Position numbers and translations under genes: made by a program. From the NCBI GenBank assembly GCA_947095535.1, contig OX352773.1:29905398-29969397 (forward strand): a stretch of 64,000 nt of DNA. The letters run 5' to 3'. Shown piece by piece: positions 26,427 through 38,311 of this stretch; positions within the stretch are counted from its first letter, which is position 1, and every line of letters begins with the position of its first letter. Under the pieces are notes generated by a model that did not search any database, was not told the DNA's origin, and saw nothing but the letters and a program-made list of their open reading frames with translations. Source of the stretch: Poecilobothrus nobilitatus. Taxonomy: Eukaryota; Arthropoda; Insecta; Diptera; Dolichopodidae.

Positions 26427-28337
26427 CTGTAATTTATAAAATAAAAAAAAATATATATATTTTTTTAATCAATTTTTGAATAAAAAATTTAAATCATTGT
26501 TTTTTCTTTTTTTTTTTGTATTTATTTAAATTCCAAAGATTTTTATCTAATAAACAATACAAAAATATTTGATCAAAAAAAAAATTTTGTATCTACCAAT
26601 TTTTGACGAACAAAAAAAAACAAAATCATAATGCTAAAAATGCCAAATCATATACATTTTTAGAATTTCATCGGCATTTATCGGTAATCGATTATCGTCA
26701 AGGTGGTATATTTTGTGGGTGGCTTTACTAAAAAATTTTAACCAATTTTAAAAATCTTTATATAGATAATAAAATATAATCTGAAAATTATATTGAATTC
26801 GAATATCTATAATTTTTTTTTTTTTTTAAATTTATTCTGGTGATTAAATGAACAAAAAAAATGACATTTTATTGTAATAAACGTCAAAAAAAAAAAAAAA
26901 ATCTAAAAAAATTTTTTGTCAATGTATAAAAAATGTATAACAAAAAAAAAAAAGGAAAAAATTATTTCAATATTTGCCTAAATTAGAAACTCATTATTCT
27001 TAAGAAAACAGATATACAGATATACAAAAAAAAAAAAATAAATAAATTACCACCTTAAAGATATGTATATAAGTTTAACAGGTAATTATGGTAATACTCA
27101 GCGATTTATTATTTATTTGTTTATTTTTTTTTATATATGTCATATTGGATTTAGGAACAATAGAATAAACACTTCTTATATGTTATTGTATAGTGGAGTC
27201 GTATATAGTATATCATATATTATAATATCTAATATCTGCAAATCACTTATAACTTTAAGTTTTTTTTATTTGTTTATTTTGTATTTTTTTTTTTTTGATT
27301 CATTGTAATATTGTTCGCGTTAATGACTTCAGGGGGGGCTCAAATATAATTTTTTTTTTCTTCTTTTTAACTATACTTTGTGGATTTTTTTTTTTACTTT
27401 GATTGGTAAGTTATTAATTATTGTTGGTTTATTGTTTGATAAATATGTATATAATATACAAGACCACCATTATCGCCACCACTTACCTTTTATTTTTGAT
27501 TATTTACCTAAAGGGGTAAAATAAATCGCATTATTTAAGTGGTTTGAATCAAATTAGATGGAGATTAATAATGAATCCATCAAATTAATAAACATGTCAG
27601 CAAAATATTATTTGTATGTATATATATATATATACATATAGATATATATATATTATTTAATAGAATACAAGTCATATTAATAATATAAAATTGTAGTTTG
27701 TTTTTTTTTTTTTATACGAATTGTTTGTTTTATTGTATATTTGTAACTTGAAATTATTTCAGTTATTTTTTTTTTTTTTGTTAACCTTTTTGTGTAATAT
27801 ATAACTATGTGACATTTAAATAAAGTGGTAGTTAAAAATCCATTAATTACTTATGTAATTGATCTATGAATTTTGGATTTGGATTGGATGGATTTTTTTT
27901 TATTTATTTAACACAATTGTTACATTATGCTAATAATAGATATGAAAATAAAATTAAAAGAATTAATTTTCAATAAAAAAAAAAAAAAAACTCATTTTAA
28001 CCTTTATAAAGTTTAAAGTAATAATAACGAATTATTCTATTCTTCTCTAAAAGAATTATTTATTGAATAATATTCGAATTTTCTGGTCACTACTATCCCA
28101 AAACTTAAAAATACAATGTTAAGACTATGTTAGTTGGTTAAAACTGACGATGGTGACGATAAAAGTTAATAACCGATAAAAATATTCTTTTTAAAATTCC
28201 ATTAGGTAAAAAATTTAATTTTTCCATAAGAATATTGATAACTAGTAACTATACATATATTTAAACCGTATATAGGAATCATTTTTAACAAAAGAATTAC
28301 ACCTTAATATTTTTTGAATACCTTTTACAGAATAAAT

Positions 28338-28469
28338 TACTATTTTCTACTCCTAACTCCTAACCAACTCCCTCCTAAACAGCCTTTGAGAAAGAATAGA
28401 AACTACAATTTTCTACTCCTAACTCCTAACCAACTTCCTTCCAAACAACCTTTGTGAAAGAATAGATAG
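28338..28469. repeat. 66-bp tandem duplication
   Basis: Two adjacent units share TTTTCTACTCCTAACTCC, TAACCAACT, CCTTTG and GAAAGAATAGA, offset by 66 nt. A weaker third match (TTCTACACTTCCTAACTCC) occurs near 28515. Confidence 0.75.
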
Positions 28470-29631
28470 GAGTAAATATGATCATGCTACATTAGTATTT
28501 CATTTGCCCCTTCTATTCTACACTTCCTAACTCCTCTCAACAATATTTTTGGTGCAAAAACATTGTGTCTTTTGAATATAGGAACAACAAAATGAATCAA
28601 AGGTCAAAATGAATCAAAAAATCTTTTCAATTGGAAATTAAATTAATTAAAAAAAAAACTTAAAGTTATATTTAAAATTTTTTCAATATTATTTTTTCAC
28701 ACATTATTACACATTACATATACATTTTTAAATTACCATAAAAAAAAAAAAACACAATTCTTTCAACAATCATAAATACTCTTAAAAAATAAACAACTTA
28801 ACAATTTGTTGAAAAGAACTCAATAAAAATGATTTTACATTATATCATTCCAGATTTTTTGTTTTTTTTTTTTATTTTAATATGTTTATTTATTTTATAT
28901 GTACATATAATATGAGTAGAATTTTTTTTTATAAGAAAAACCAAAAAACTAATAAATAAAAAAACATGGTCTTTAAAAAAATGATAAAAATTTTCTTCAA
29001 AGCGTATATAACATGATATAAACATTAAAAAAAAAAATCCTGGAAAATTTAAAAAAACAAAAATTCTATGTGGCTAACATTTATTCGTAAATATTTCCTG
29101 TTGAACAATCATACATACATATATATACACAAATATCAATATACATAACATATACAGTTTACATTCTCTGATAATTTTCACAAAATTTAACACATCAGAA
29201 TAAAAAACTGAGCTTCTCATAAAAAAAAACCACAACAGACATTTAAATGCTTTTTATTTGATTTTCAGGTTGAAAACAAAAAAAAAAAATTTTTTTTTTT
29301 ATTACTTTTTTATTTTTGAAAATTACAAAAAATGAAAAAGAATTTACATGAATAATCTTTAGTCTTTAGCTTCTGTAATACTTTTGATCCCGTACAATTT
29401 CCAAAAAAAAAATAAAATAAATGCACATAAATTTTACTTTTTATTAAAATTTCTCTTAATTTTTCACTCTTTATTACAATTGATATATTAAAAATAATAA
29501 TTGAAGAAGAAGCTATACCTCAGAATTTTTATTCAGGATTAATGGTTTTAAATTTAAAAATAAACAAAACATGGGCTACTTACTGAGCTGTTGTTGCAAT
29601 TTAAGCTGTATAAATAACAAATTAAAGTTTA

Positions 29632-29828
29632 GGGGGTCTCGGTGGCCTAGTGGGTAAAAGCGTATAAAATATGCTGTAAACACCGAAGGACTGTGGATTC
29701 GAATCCCACACACGTCGTAAGAGTTATTCCCCCTTAAGACACTTACAGACACGCCTGTACAGGAAAGGCTGTGTAATTTCCTGTCCACATTTATGTGGCA
29801 GAGAAATGCATTAAAAAAAAAAAAAAAA
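29632..29828 (+). mobile_element. tRNA-derived SINE, full-length copy
   Basis: Contains the A box region GGTGGCCTAGTGGGTAAAAG, B box GATTCGAATCC, the shared body and an A-tail. The target-site duplication AAATTAAAGTTTA lies at 29619-29631 and 29829-29841. It is one of the best-preserved copies in the window. Confidence 0.93.
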
Positions 29829-32800
29829 AAATTAAAGTTTAAGCTTTAAAAAATTACTTAGTAAACTCTTAAAGTCAGAGCTTTAGGTATAGTATTAATA
29901 AGTAAAATGGTCTTGATTTGATAAACAATATTAACCGTTACAATAACTTTATTAACAAACTATCAATAATTACTCAATCAGCTTTAATTATAGGTAGAAA
30001 GGGAATCTCAAGAACACATACATAAAAAATGTGGAGTTTTATTCCAAACAAGATAACCTATACGAATATATTGTAATACCGAGGATGAATATTTTCACAA
30101 CAGATTGCCAGCTATAAACTCTTTATAGATCATTTGTTTCTTAGAAGCAGTAGGGCTGATAGAAGTATTATAAGTTGGGACAAAATCCACTACATGTACA
30201 GTAATAGGACGACCACATTAATGTCGTAGTGTTACTTATATATCCCTTAAATAATCTAAAATGTTGGATAAAATTCTCAGTATATCTATATTAAAATCAG
30301 ATTTACAATCTTATTTAAGACATAAGAGTAAGAGTAAGCTTTCCAATTAAAAAAAACTAGCTGATACAAGGTGATATTAAGTATTCAAAGAAAAGTAGTT
30401 ATTTTAATCCAATAATACTAGCTAATATGATCTTTTAAAGTTTCAAAGGAAAATTTTTTTCTATATATCTTACACCTTTGCTTCAATAATTTTATATTTA
30501 AAATTCATTTAATATACAAACCTTTTAAATTTGATTTTCTTTTTCAAAATTTAAATTCAAATATTAAATTCTATATAATACGTAGATTATATTATATGTA
30601 CTTTATATATTTTATAGTACCTATATCAATAACACACTTAACAAAATAAAAAAATCTAATATGAATGAAAAAAAAAAAATTATTTTATATCAATGATATC
30701 CAAATAATAAACTGTCTATAACAACTAATACCAAATTTTTAAACCGCACATTCAATGTGCCAAAAAAAAAAACTGAAAGACAAATAAAAATTCTAAAAAA
30801 AAAAAAAATTAATAAAACAAAGAATAAAAATAAATGAAAAAAAAAAGAAAAATGAATTTAAATATTTATTTTTTTACTTATAATAATAAAAAAACTAAAG
30901 TAGAAACAATCAAAAAATACATAAAAGGCAATCATATCAAATAGAAAAAAAAAACGAAAAACACACGCTTCGTCCCTGATTCTACAAATTTTTTTTTTTT
31001 TTTGCATATTTAGTAGTAGAACAATTGTCTATGATTACATTATATGTATAGGTGGTATTTTTCTCGTCATTTATACAAAATAAAATGATAAAAATTATCC
31101 TGAATTTTTGTATTTATATATACTTAAGTATATATATATGTATTATATACATGTAGACACCATAAATATAGACATTGTTACATTCATGCATATCAAAAGT
31201 GATTGCCGTAAAAAAAAATATCGACTCGTATCAATGTTCAATAAAAATTTACTCTAATAAAAAAAAAAAAACAAGACAACAAAAAACATCAAATAAATTT
31301 TGAAAGGAATGAAAAAAAAAAAATTATTTTTGTTTCATTTTTTGGTTTTTTCTTTTTTTTGTATTTCTATCTCTTACTATCGTTTTTTTTTTTTTTCATT
31401 TTCGATTTGTTTTAAAACAAAGGCAAATAAAAATGAGGCCAACATTTTTTTTTTATGTAGTACTTCAAAAACAAAACAATAAGTGGCAAATAAAATTTTT
31501 CATATATATGCATATGTATATATGTAAAAAAGAATGGGTAACTATACTTACTAGAATATTGACTATATAGTAAATTGTCGAAAACCGGGCAAAGTAAAAG
31601 ATAAATTCAAATATTGCGTTCTCGTAAATTTCTGGCAAAGGCAAAGGCAAAAATACAAAAAAAAAAAAACCATAACTTTACAAAATACACCAACTATTGA
31701 TTTGATTCTATTGATTTCATTGATACAAACACATTTATAGATTAAAATTTATCCCCCATTACGATTTTAAATAATTGAAGGAACATTATAAAAAGAAAAT
31801 CTATTAAATTCTAAAGGATAATAATCCGTATTTTTACCTTTAATTCATTTGTTTTGATTTTTTTGTTTTTATCTTTTTGTTGATTTGTTTTTCGTATATT
31901 GTACCAGCGATTTTTAAACCTTTTTACCGTACAATATAATTTAAAAAAAATTTTTCTTTAAAATATTTATTTTTGATTGAAATTTTTTTTTTTTTATTTA
32001 ATTTTTTTAATATTTCGAGATAATTTAAAGAAAATAAATTATCAAAATTTGGCGAGTTGTTGATCTTATCAGATAGGAAATTTTAATACCCCATAAATTA
32101 CACGATACAAATTTTTGAATAAAAATATATTTTTGGATTTCTAATGGAATTTTAATAAGATCTTTCTATTAGCGCTATTTATCATATTATTATTTGACAG
32201 TTTGAAAGCCATTAGACTTTTCACAAAAAAAAAAATAGTTGACTCTACTTACATACATATTCACGCAAATAGTAATGTTCGAAAACAATTGCAAAAAAAA
32301 AAAAACTAAAATAAATTTTTTTTTTTGCATCATTGTGTTGAAGGATATTGAAGGATCATAATACTAGTAATAATCTAGCCAGAAAAATAACATAAATTAA
32401 AAAAAAAAAAAGAAAAACAAAGAAAAAAACCTGGATAATAAAGTGAAATTTTTGGCATGTTTTTTTGAAAAAAACAAAAAAAAAAATACAACGGTTAAAT
32501 GATAAAAAAAAAAAAAAAGAAAATTTACACGTGGAAATGGTTTTATTTTTTTCTCATTAGTTTTTCTAGTCATATTTTTGACTTCAGTTTTTTTTTTTTT
32601 TTTGTTTTTATGAAAGCCAATGACTCTTTTAGTGATGGTCATAAATATTAGTTTGCAGGTTTTTCAAATAATTTGTTGTAAAAATAAATACAAAAAAAAA
32701 AAAAAATTTTTTTTATTTTTCACAAATTAAACGTTCAATTTTACTTTAAAAAATAGACTAAAATTTATTATAACAAAAATCGATTTAACACTGATGGCAT

Positions 32801-33092
32801 TCTTTAAGAAAAAAAAAACAAAAACAAAAAAAAAAATTTAAATTTAAATAAAATGAAATTTTATTGTAATGGATTGCACTTTAAAGAATAAATATTTAAA
32901 TGATTTTTTAATAGTTTTTGTTTGTTTTTTATATAAATTTGAAATTTATTTTGGTTAAATTATAATAACAGATTACCGAATTAAAGAATTTGAGATTTGG
33001 TTATTCAATTATTAAAATAATAATGAAAATTGTCTTTTGAACTGACATTAATTATGAAATCATTTGCATTAAAGAGAACTAATTTGTTTTTA

Positions 33093-33600
33093 ACTCGATT
33101 ATTTAGGTAGGTAGATAAATAGGTATTGGGCCTGCAGATGCACACTTAAACCATTTTAGGATCTTTGTAATACCCTGGATCAGGTTTGCTTCTAATTAAA
33201 CCAATGGATGCTTCTTATACAAACGGCTGTAAATTCAGTTCAAAATTAAGTTTACCTCCGACAGATTGAAAAGGTTATTTAATAAGAATTTCTCCAGAAA
33301 CTTTCTTCTTTTTAAAATAAAGAGCTTGGCATTCACACAAGAGGTGAAGGATTCATTTCTTCGCCTTTTTATTTTTGCAGTTTGTACAAAAATCATATGA
33401 AGGAAGTCCTAACCTTCTGACACGTCTGCCGACCGGACAGCGTTCAGTTTAAATGTAAAATTGTCTAAGTGTCTAGTGTCCTCCTATTACGTTACCGATG
33501 TTAAAGCGATTTAGGAATACGATAATGACATCAATATTAAATAAACTAGATTGTAATTTGTAATCGACAGTTACTTTGATGTAACCTTATAGATTCTGAT
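33093..33600 (-). mobile_element. LINE 3' end, RNase-H-type LINE family 1 (copy 1)
   Basis: On the minus strand, around 33300-33450, ERCPVGRRVRRLGLPSYDFC, a Cys-rich stretch and LHLLCECQAL can be read with one in-frame stop. This matches the GHCPxGRHAxRLG...C..C...EHLLCEC motif that follows RNase H in I/LOA/R1-like non-LTR retrotransposons. The left (3') end finishes in short CTAC/CTATTTA repeats near 33093-33115. Homologous to the copy at 62955-63530. A SINE has inserted at its right side. A pseudogene: no intact frame. Confidence 0.8.
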
Positions 33601-33796
33601 AGGGGCCTCGGTGGTTTAAAGGGTAAGAGCGTATAAAACACGCTTTAAAACATCGAGGACGTGTTGGTTCGAATCCCACAGACGTCGTAAAAATAATTCC
33701 TCCTTACGAGATTTACAGCTACGCCTGAAAAGGCAATGGCTGGGTAATTTTCTTGTTACATTTATGTGGCAGAGAATTGGACCAAAAAAAAAAAAA
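33601..33796 (+). mobile_element. tRNA-derived SINE inserted into a LINE fragment
   Basis: A SINE with diverged A box (GGTGGTTTAAAGGGTAAGAG), B box GGTTCGAATCC, body and A-tail. The target duplication AGATTCTGAT is at 33591-33600 and 33797-33806. The same target sequence (AGATTCTAAT) is unbroken in the related LINE copy near 63420, so the SINE arrived after the LINE. Confidence 0.92.
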
Positions 33797-34627
33797 AGAT
33801 TCTGATGAAAAATATTAGATCTTAATTTTTACTTTTCTATTAACTATATACGGTTGAATAATCTGCAGCTCCGTTTTAAACATTCAAATATTAAGATTTC
33901 TCGTATGTACATGAAGAAAATAAAAAATCGGTTATAAAAAGCTAGCTGCTCAAGTGCATATGTCGTTTATTTTGATAAAAATGGCATAATAAAATTAAGA
34001 AACCATAAAAAAAACATCTAGAAATGAAATATAAAGGGCTTTATGGCTTCTAACAATGTCAAAAGCTATAAGTCAAATTCTGACAGATCAAAATGCTAAA
34101 ATTAAGACAAAGTTATTGATCATGATTCTTTATGTACCATAGAACTAAGAAAAATGATGAAATATAGGAAAATTTTAACATAAAATATCAGAAATTTAAA
34201 AAAATAAAAAGATATAAAACGATCCTTCGATATTGAAATGGTAAAGCTAGTAAAAGAAAAGTAGAAGTTATCATATTTCTTTAATACTTAAAAAATTTAC
34301 CTTTTTACAAATTTATAATCGTTTTATTAACTATATACACAGATTACCATAATAAATCAAAAGGAAAAAAAAAAATTCTAAAATAAAATAAAGGAGAGAA
34401 AAATTTTATCTTTAAACAATAATTTTATTTATTAGCTGAAGATAAAGTGTTTATGCAGTTTTTCTAGAATATTATGGGGTTAAAAAAACAAAAAAAATTA
34501 CAAAAAATACAAAATAAAAATATAAAATCCAAATTCAAAAGAATTATGCAACACTACAAATAATCCAATATTTAAAAGCCAATACATCATCAATAGAAAA
34601 ATATGAAAAAAGAATGTACATATACAC

Positions 34628-34662
34628 ATATATATATATATATATATACGTATATATATAAA
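34628..34662. repeat. (TA)n microsatellite
   Basis: A TA run interrupted once by ACG. Two overlapping minus-strand open frames of Ile/Tyr repeats here are artefacts of it. Confidence 0.9.
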
Positions 34663-35390
34663 TATAGATATTAGGTACTTTTGTTTTAGTTTGTTTAGAA
34701 ACATTTGAAAGCATTTGTATATAAAAGGAACATAATAAGAACAAAGGATTTTAAGGAAAAATTTGATATAAGTATATTATCCTGTAAGGTATGTATAAAA
34801 AAGATTTAAATAAATAGGTATAAAAAATAAAGCAAAATTATTTTAAATACTCAATATATATATTCGAACAAAATTTCAGTTTATTGTCTTAAATTTTTGT
34901 TAAACCAAATTAAATTTTAGTTAATATTTCTGTAATTCAGAAAATCCTACTCCGAATTTCGGTTAAATTGAAAAGTTTTAATTTATTTTTTATTTTAAAT
35001 ATTAGTGCGGTGCTTAGTATTTTATGATATGATTTTAGGGAAATTCCGGAAAATATTAAGTAAAATTTTAAAATCGATCTTATATTCGAATTTGCATTAA
35101 TTTGACTTTTATTGATTGATATGTTATTTTTTCTTTTTGGCGGGAGATCGATTTCTTTTTTCTTTATGGTTCGAAGAATTTTATTTATTTTTTCGGTTGT
35201 TTTTTTTTTTTTTTTTGATTTTCGGTTATTTTTGGTTCGAAGAAATTTTTGTTTTACCTAAATTTTGTTAACTACATTACATATACTTAAAAATATTTCA
35301 TTTATAATCTACAAATGATTTAAGGATTCTTCATAGAAGCATTCAGTTTTAAGATTTCTTCAACAAATGTAATAATTATATATATATATA

Positions 35391-35625
35391 TTTTTTTTAA
35401 TGCATTTCTCTGCCACATAAATGTGGACATAAAATTACACAGCCTTTCCTGATTAGGCGTGGCTGTAAATGTCGGGGAATAACTCTTACAACGTGTATGG
35501 TGGAATAACTCTTACAACGTGTATGGTGGAATAACTCTTACAACGTGTATGGGATTTGAACCCATACTCTCTCGGTGTTTACAACGTATTTTATATGCTC
35601 TTATCCACTAGGACACCGAGGCCCC
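35391..35625 (-). mobile_element. tRNA-derived SINE with an internal 26-bp triplication
   Basis: A minus-strand SINE from the A-tail (T-run at 35391) to GGGGCC at 35625, with target duplication TAATAATTATATA at 35370-35382 and 35626-35638. Just after the B box region the unit GGAATAACTCTTACAACGTG... occurs three times in tandem (about 35475-35555); other copies have it once. The left duplication has since expanded into (TA)n. Confidence 0.9.
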
Positions 35626-36837
35626 TAATAATTATATACGTTTTGATGTTTTGATCCATCCTTCCTTGTAAACACAATCTGAATATATATAAATATATAG
35701 TATAATTATAGATATATATTCTACAATATTATTTCATACATATTTTAAAAAAAAAAACAATTTTTTGTATTAATTTAATCTATAAGTATATGAGTTTTAT
35801 TAAACCAGATAATTTAAATCGAAATTCTATTAAATTTCAATTAAAATTTTATATCATACACATTTTTGTTTTTACATTTTATATATACATTAAATTTATG
35901 AAATTAAATTAAAAAATTTATTAAAATTAATGTACTTTATATATAGAATAGCGTGTGTATAATAATTTTAGTTCCGCCATTTAATTACTTTCTTTTTTTT
36001 TTTCATTGCCCACTCCTTTCAATTTAATTCTTGATTAATTTTGAGTTGCCAATTGTTCTCAATGAAAAAAAAAAAAAAACATATTAAAATTTAAATATTA
36101 TTTAACTATTTGTTTTTTTTTTTTTTTTATATTATTATTTTTTATTAAAAATTAGTTCAAATTAAAGTAAATAAATAAATATTATCAAACTTTTTGTAAT
36201 TTAGACAATTAGGAAGTCAATAATATTCAATGTACCCAATTTTAATGATATATTGTGTGTCCTCCCGCTATTATATTAAATTAGTTTGTTTGTATATATG
36301 TACGTTTGTCATTGATTATTATAATATTATACTAAAGAGAAAGGTTAATGATTTTTTACCACTTTTTAGTTTTTTTTTTTAGCATTTTTTTTTTGTTTTA
36401 TATTTTTTTCCTTTTTTTTAAATAAATTCCCAAAAGGTTAACCATAAACATTATAACCTTTCATTAAAAATAATTTTTCTATTCCCATTTGGGGAAAAAT
36501 TAGATTTTTTCATCAAATATTATATAGAAAAAAATTATGAATATATAAAAAAAAAAAAAACAAAGTAAAAATAAATCTAAAAAAAAAAAAAATAATTCAA
36601 ATTAAAGTGCAAATAATTATTTGGATTTGTTTGGATGAAGAGATATATGAATAAGTTTAAATTTTATATATATTCAATTAATATTATTAGTTATTTTGTC
36701 AAAATTTTTCACTTAATTTATATTTAAAATTTAAATTTTTTTGTTATTTTTAAAAAACTTGTATAAAAATTTCCTCGCATTTAAAAAAAAAAAAATTGTC
36801 ATAGCAGAATGTAAACTATGTTATGGTTACTGATCTA

Positions 36838-37165
36838 AAGTTTAGATTTATTTCAAAGAACAACTCATTTTTCTTGTCGAAAAAAAAAAGATATGTACTG
36901 ATAATATATTTATTCAGGATGAAACATTGAGTTTGTAATGCATACACTTAAGAGAATCAAGTGTTAAATATATATATATATATATATATATATACTTAGA
37001 ATACTTTCTTAAAATAAGATGAACTGGAATTTTAGACTTATTGCAAAGTCAAAATCATTTTCTTATCAACAAAAAAAAAAAACATATATGATAATATATT
37101 TATTCAAGATGAAATATCAACTTAGGTATCAAGTGTTAGATATATAATCAAAATACTTTACGCCC
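36838..37165. repeat. 190-bp-period direct duplication with (TA)n between the units
   Basis: Two diverged units share ATAATATATTTATTCA(G/A)GATGAAA at 36901 and 37091, preceded by (TT)TTAGA(T/C)TTATT(T/G)CAAAG and followed by TCAAGTGTTA(A/G)ATATA. A (TA)n tract at 36966-36994 ends the first unit. It lies just upstream of the RT fragment at 37454 and may belong to that element. Confidence 0.7.
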
Positions 37166-37453
37166 ATATATACTTTAAATAAGTTATTCGTTCGAGAGCC
37201 AATAAATTTCTTTAACTTGATTTAGAATTAAATATTCAAGGATTAAATCTCTGCTTATAACTGCATATTGACGTATATGGTTGTGAAGTTTTTGTTGTAT
37301 TGGACTCAGTAAATTCAAGAAAAATCAGGTATTGCCTTTAATTCAATCATATAAGATATATCTTCAAACTATGTAGATTTGACAATGTTTCTCCTTTTTC
37401 TTGGTCTGTTCTATGAACTGTGACATATTTACGTATTTTAATTTTAGGTTTCT

Positions 37454-37648
37454 ATGTGGAGAAAGAATCTACTGCCTATAATTATCCCGAAAAATAGATA
37501 TCTTATAACGACTCGGCTATTCTTTACTCATGTGACCAACCTTTGGGATTCGCTTCCAGTCTCTATAAGAACTTTCATATACTCTAATGTTTCTCTATGC
37601 TCAATAATTAACCATATCTTTAAATATCTCTCATCGCGTTCATTTTAG
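37454..37648 (+). pseudogene. LINE reverse-transcriptase C-terminus (CR1/Jockey-like), remnant
   Basis: A 64-codon frame reads NRYLITTRLFFTHVTNLWDS, then LPVSIRTFIYSNVS and a run-out ending SSRSF. The pattern (R..L..R..FF..RV.N.WNSLP..V......S...F...L) is the conserved extreme C-terminus of many non-LTR retrotransposon ORF2 proteins. No polymerase core can be read upstream, so this is a 5'-truncated or decayed copy. The A/T-rich sequence after the stop to about 37740 may be its 3' UTR. It belongs to a different family from the RNase-H LINEs in the window. Confidence 0.75.
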
Positions 37649-38274
37649 TTTTAGTTTTAAATTTTAAATTTTGATTTTTTAAAAATTGCTTATGTTATTA
37701 ACTATTAGATATTCTAATGTAGATATAAAAAGACATCGTCTTACTTCTACTTCGCATATACTGGGAAAAAAAAATAAATAACTAAATATTTTCAGATAAT
37801 CGTCTTTTTAACTCAATAATTCTTGAAATGACTTTAAAAATTCTATAATTTGTCAAGAAGAAGTTACAATTGGTGGAAAATTTATTATACTTAGTTGTAA
37901 ATTTTAATTAAGAAATTAAAAACCATGTATAGGTTCATAACACTAATTTAAATTTCATTCTATTTCGATTTTATTCTATATTATATCAAATTTAATTTAT
38001 TCAATCACAATTTAAAGCATTTATAAAAAAAATTTTTATTTTCTTTTATTATAAAATTTTTTATAGATTAATCGTTTTTATTTTTTTAAAAAAATTTTTA
38101 ATTATTTAATTACATATCAAGTTAAAAATTCACTACTCTGTATACACTTTCATTAAATTAAAAAAAGAAATAATTCTAAAAAAAAAAAAAAAAAAAAAAC
38201 AAAAACTAAAAAAAAAAATTAATAAATATTTCAATTTCAATTAAACTAATAGATGTTAAATGCCACTTTTTAAA

Positions 38275-38280
<6 letters not shown>

Positions 38281-38311
<31 letters not shown>
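38281..38311. repeat. (TA)n microsatellite
   Basis: An uninterrupted TA run of about 30 nt. Confidence 0.9.
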
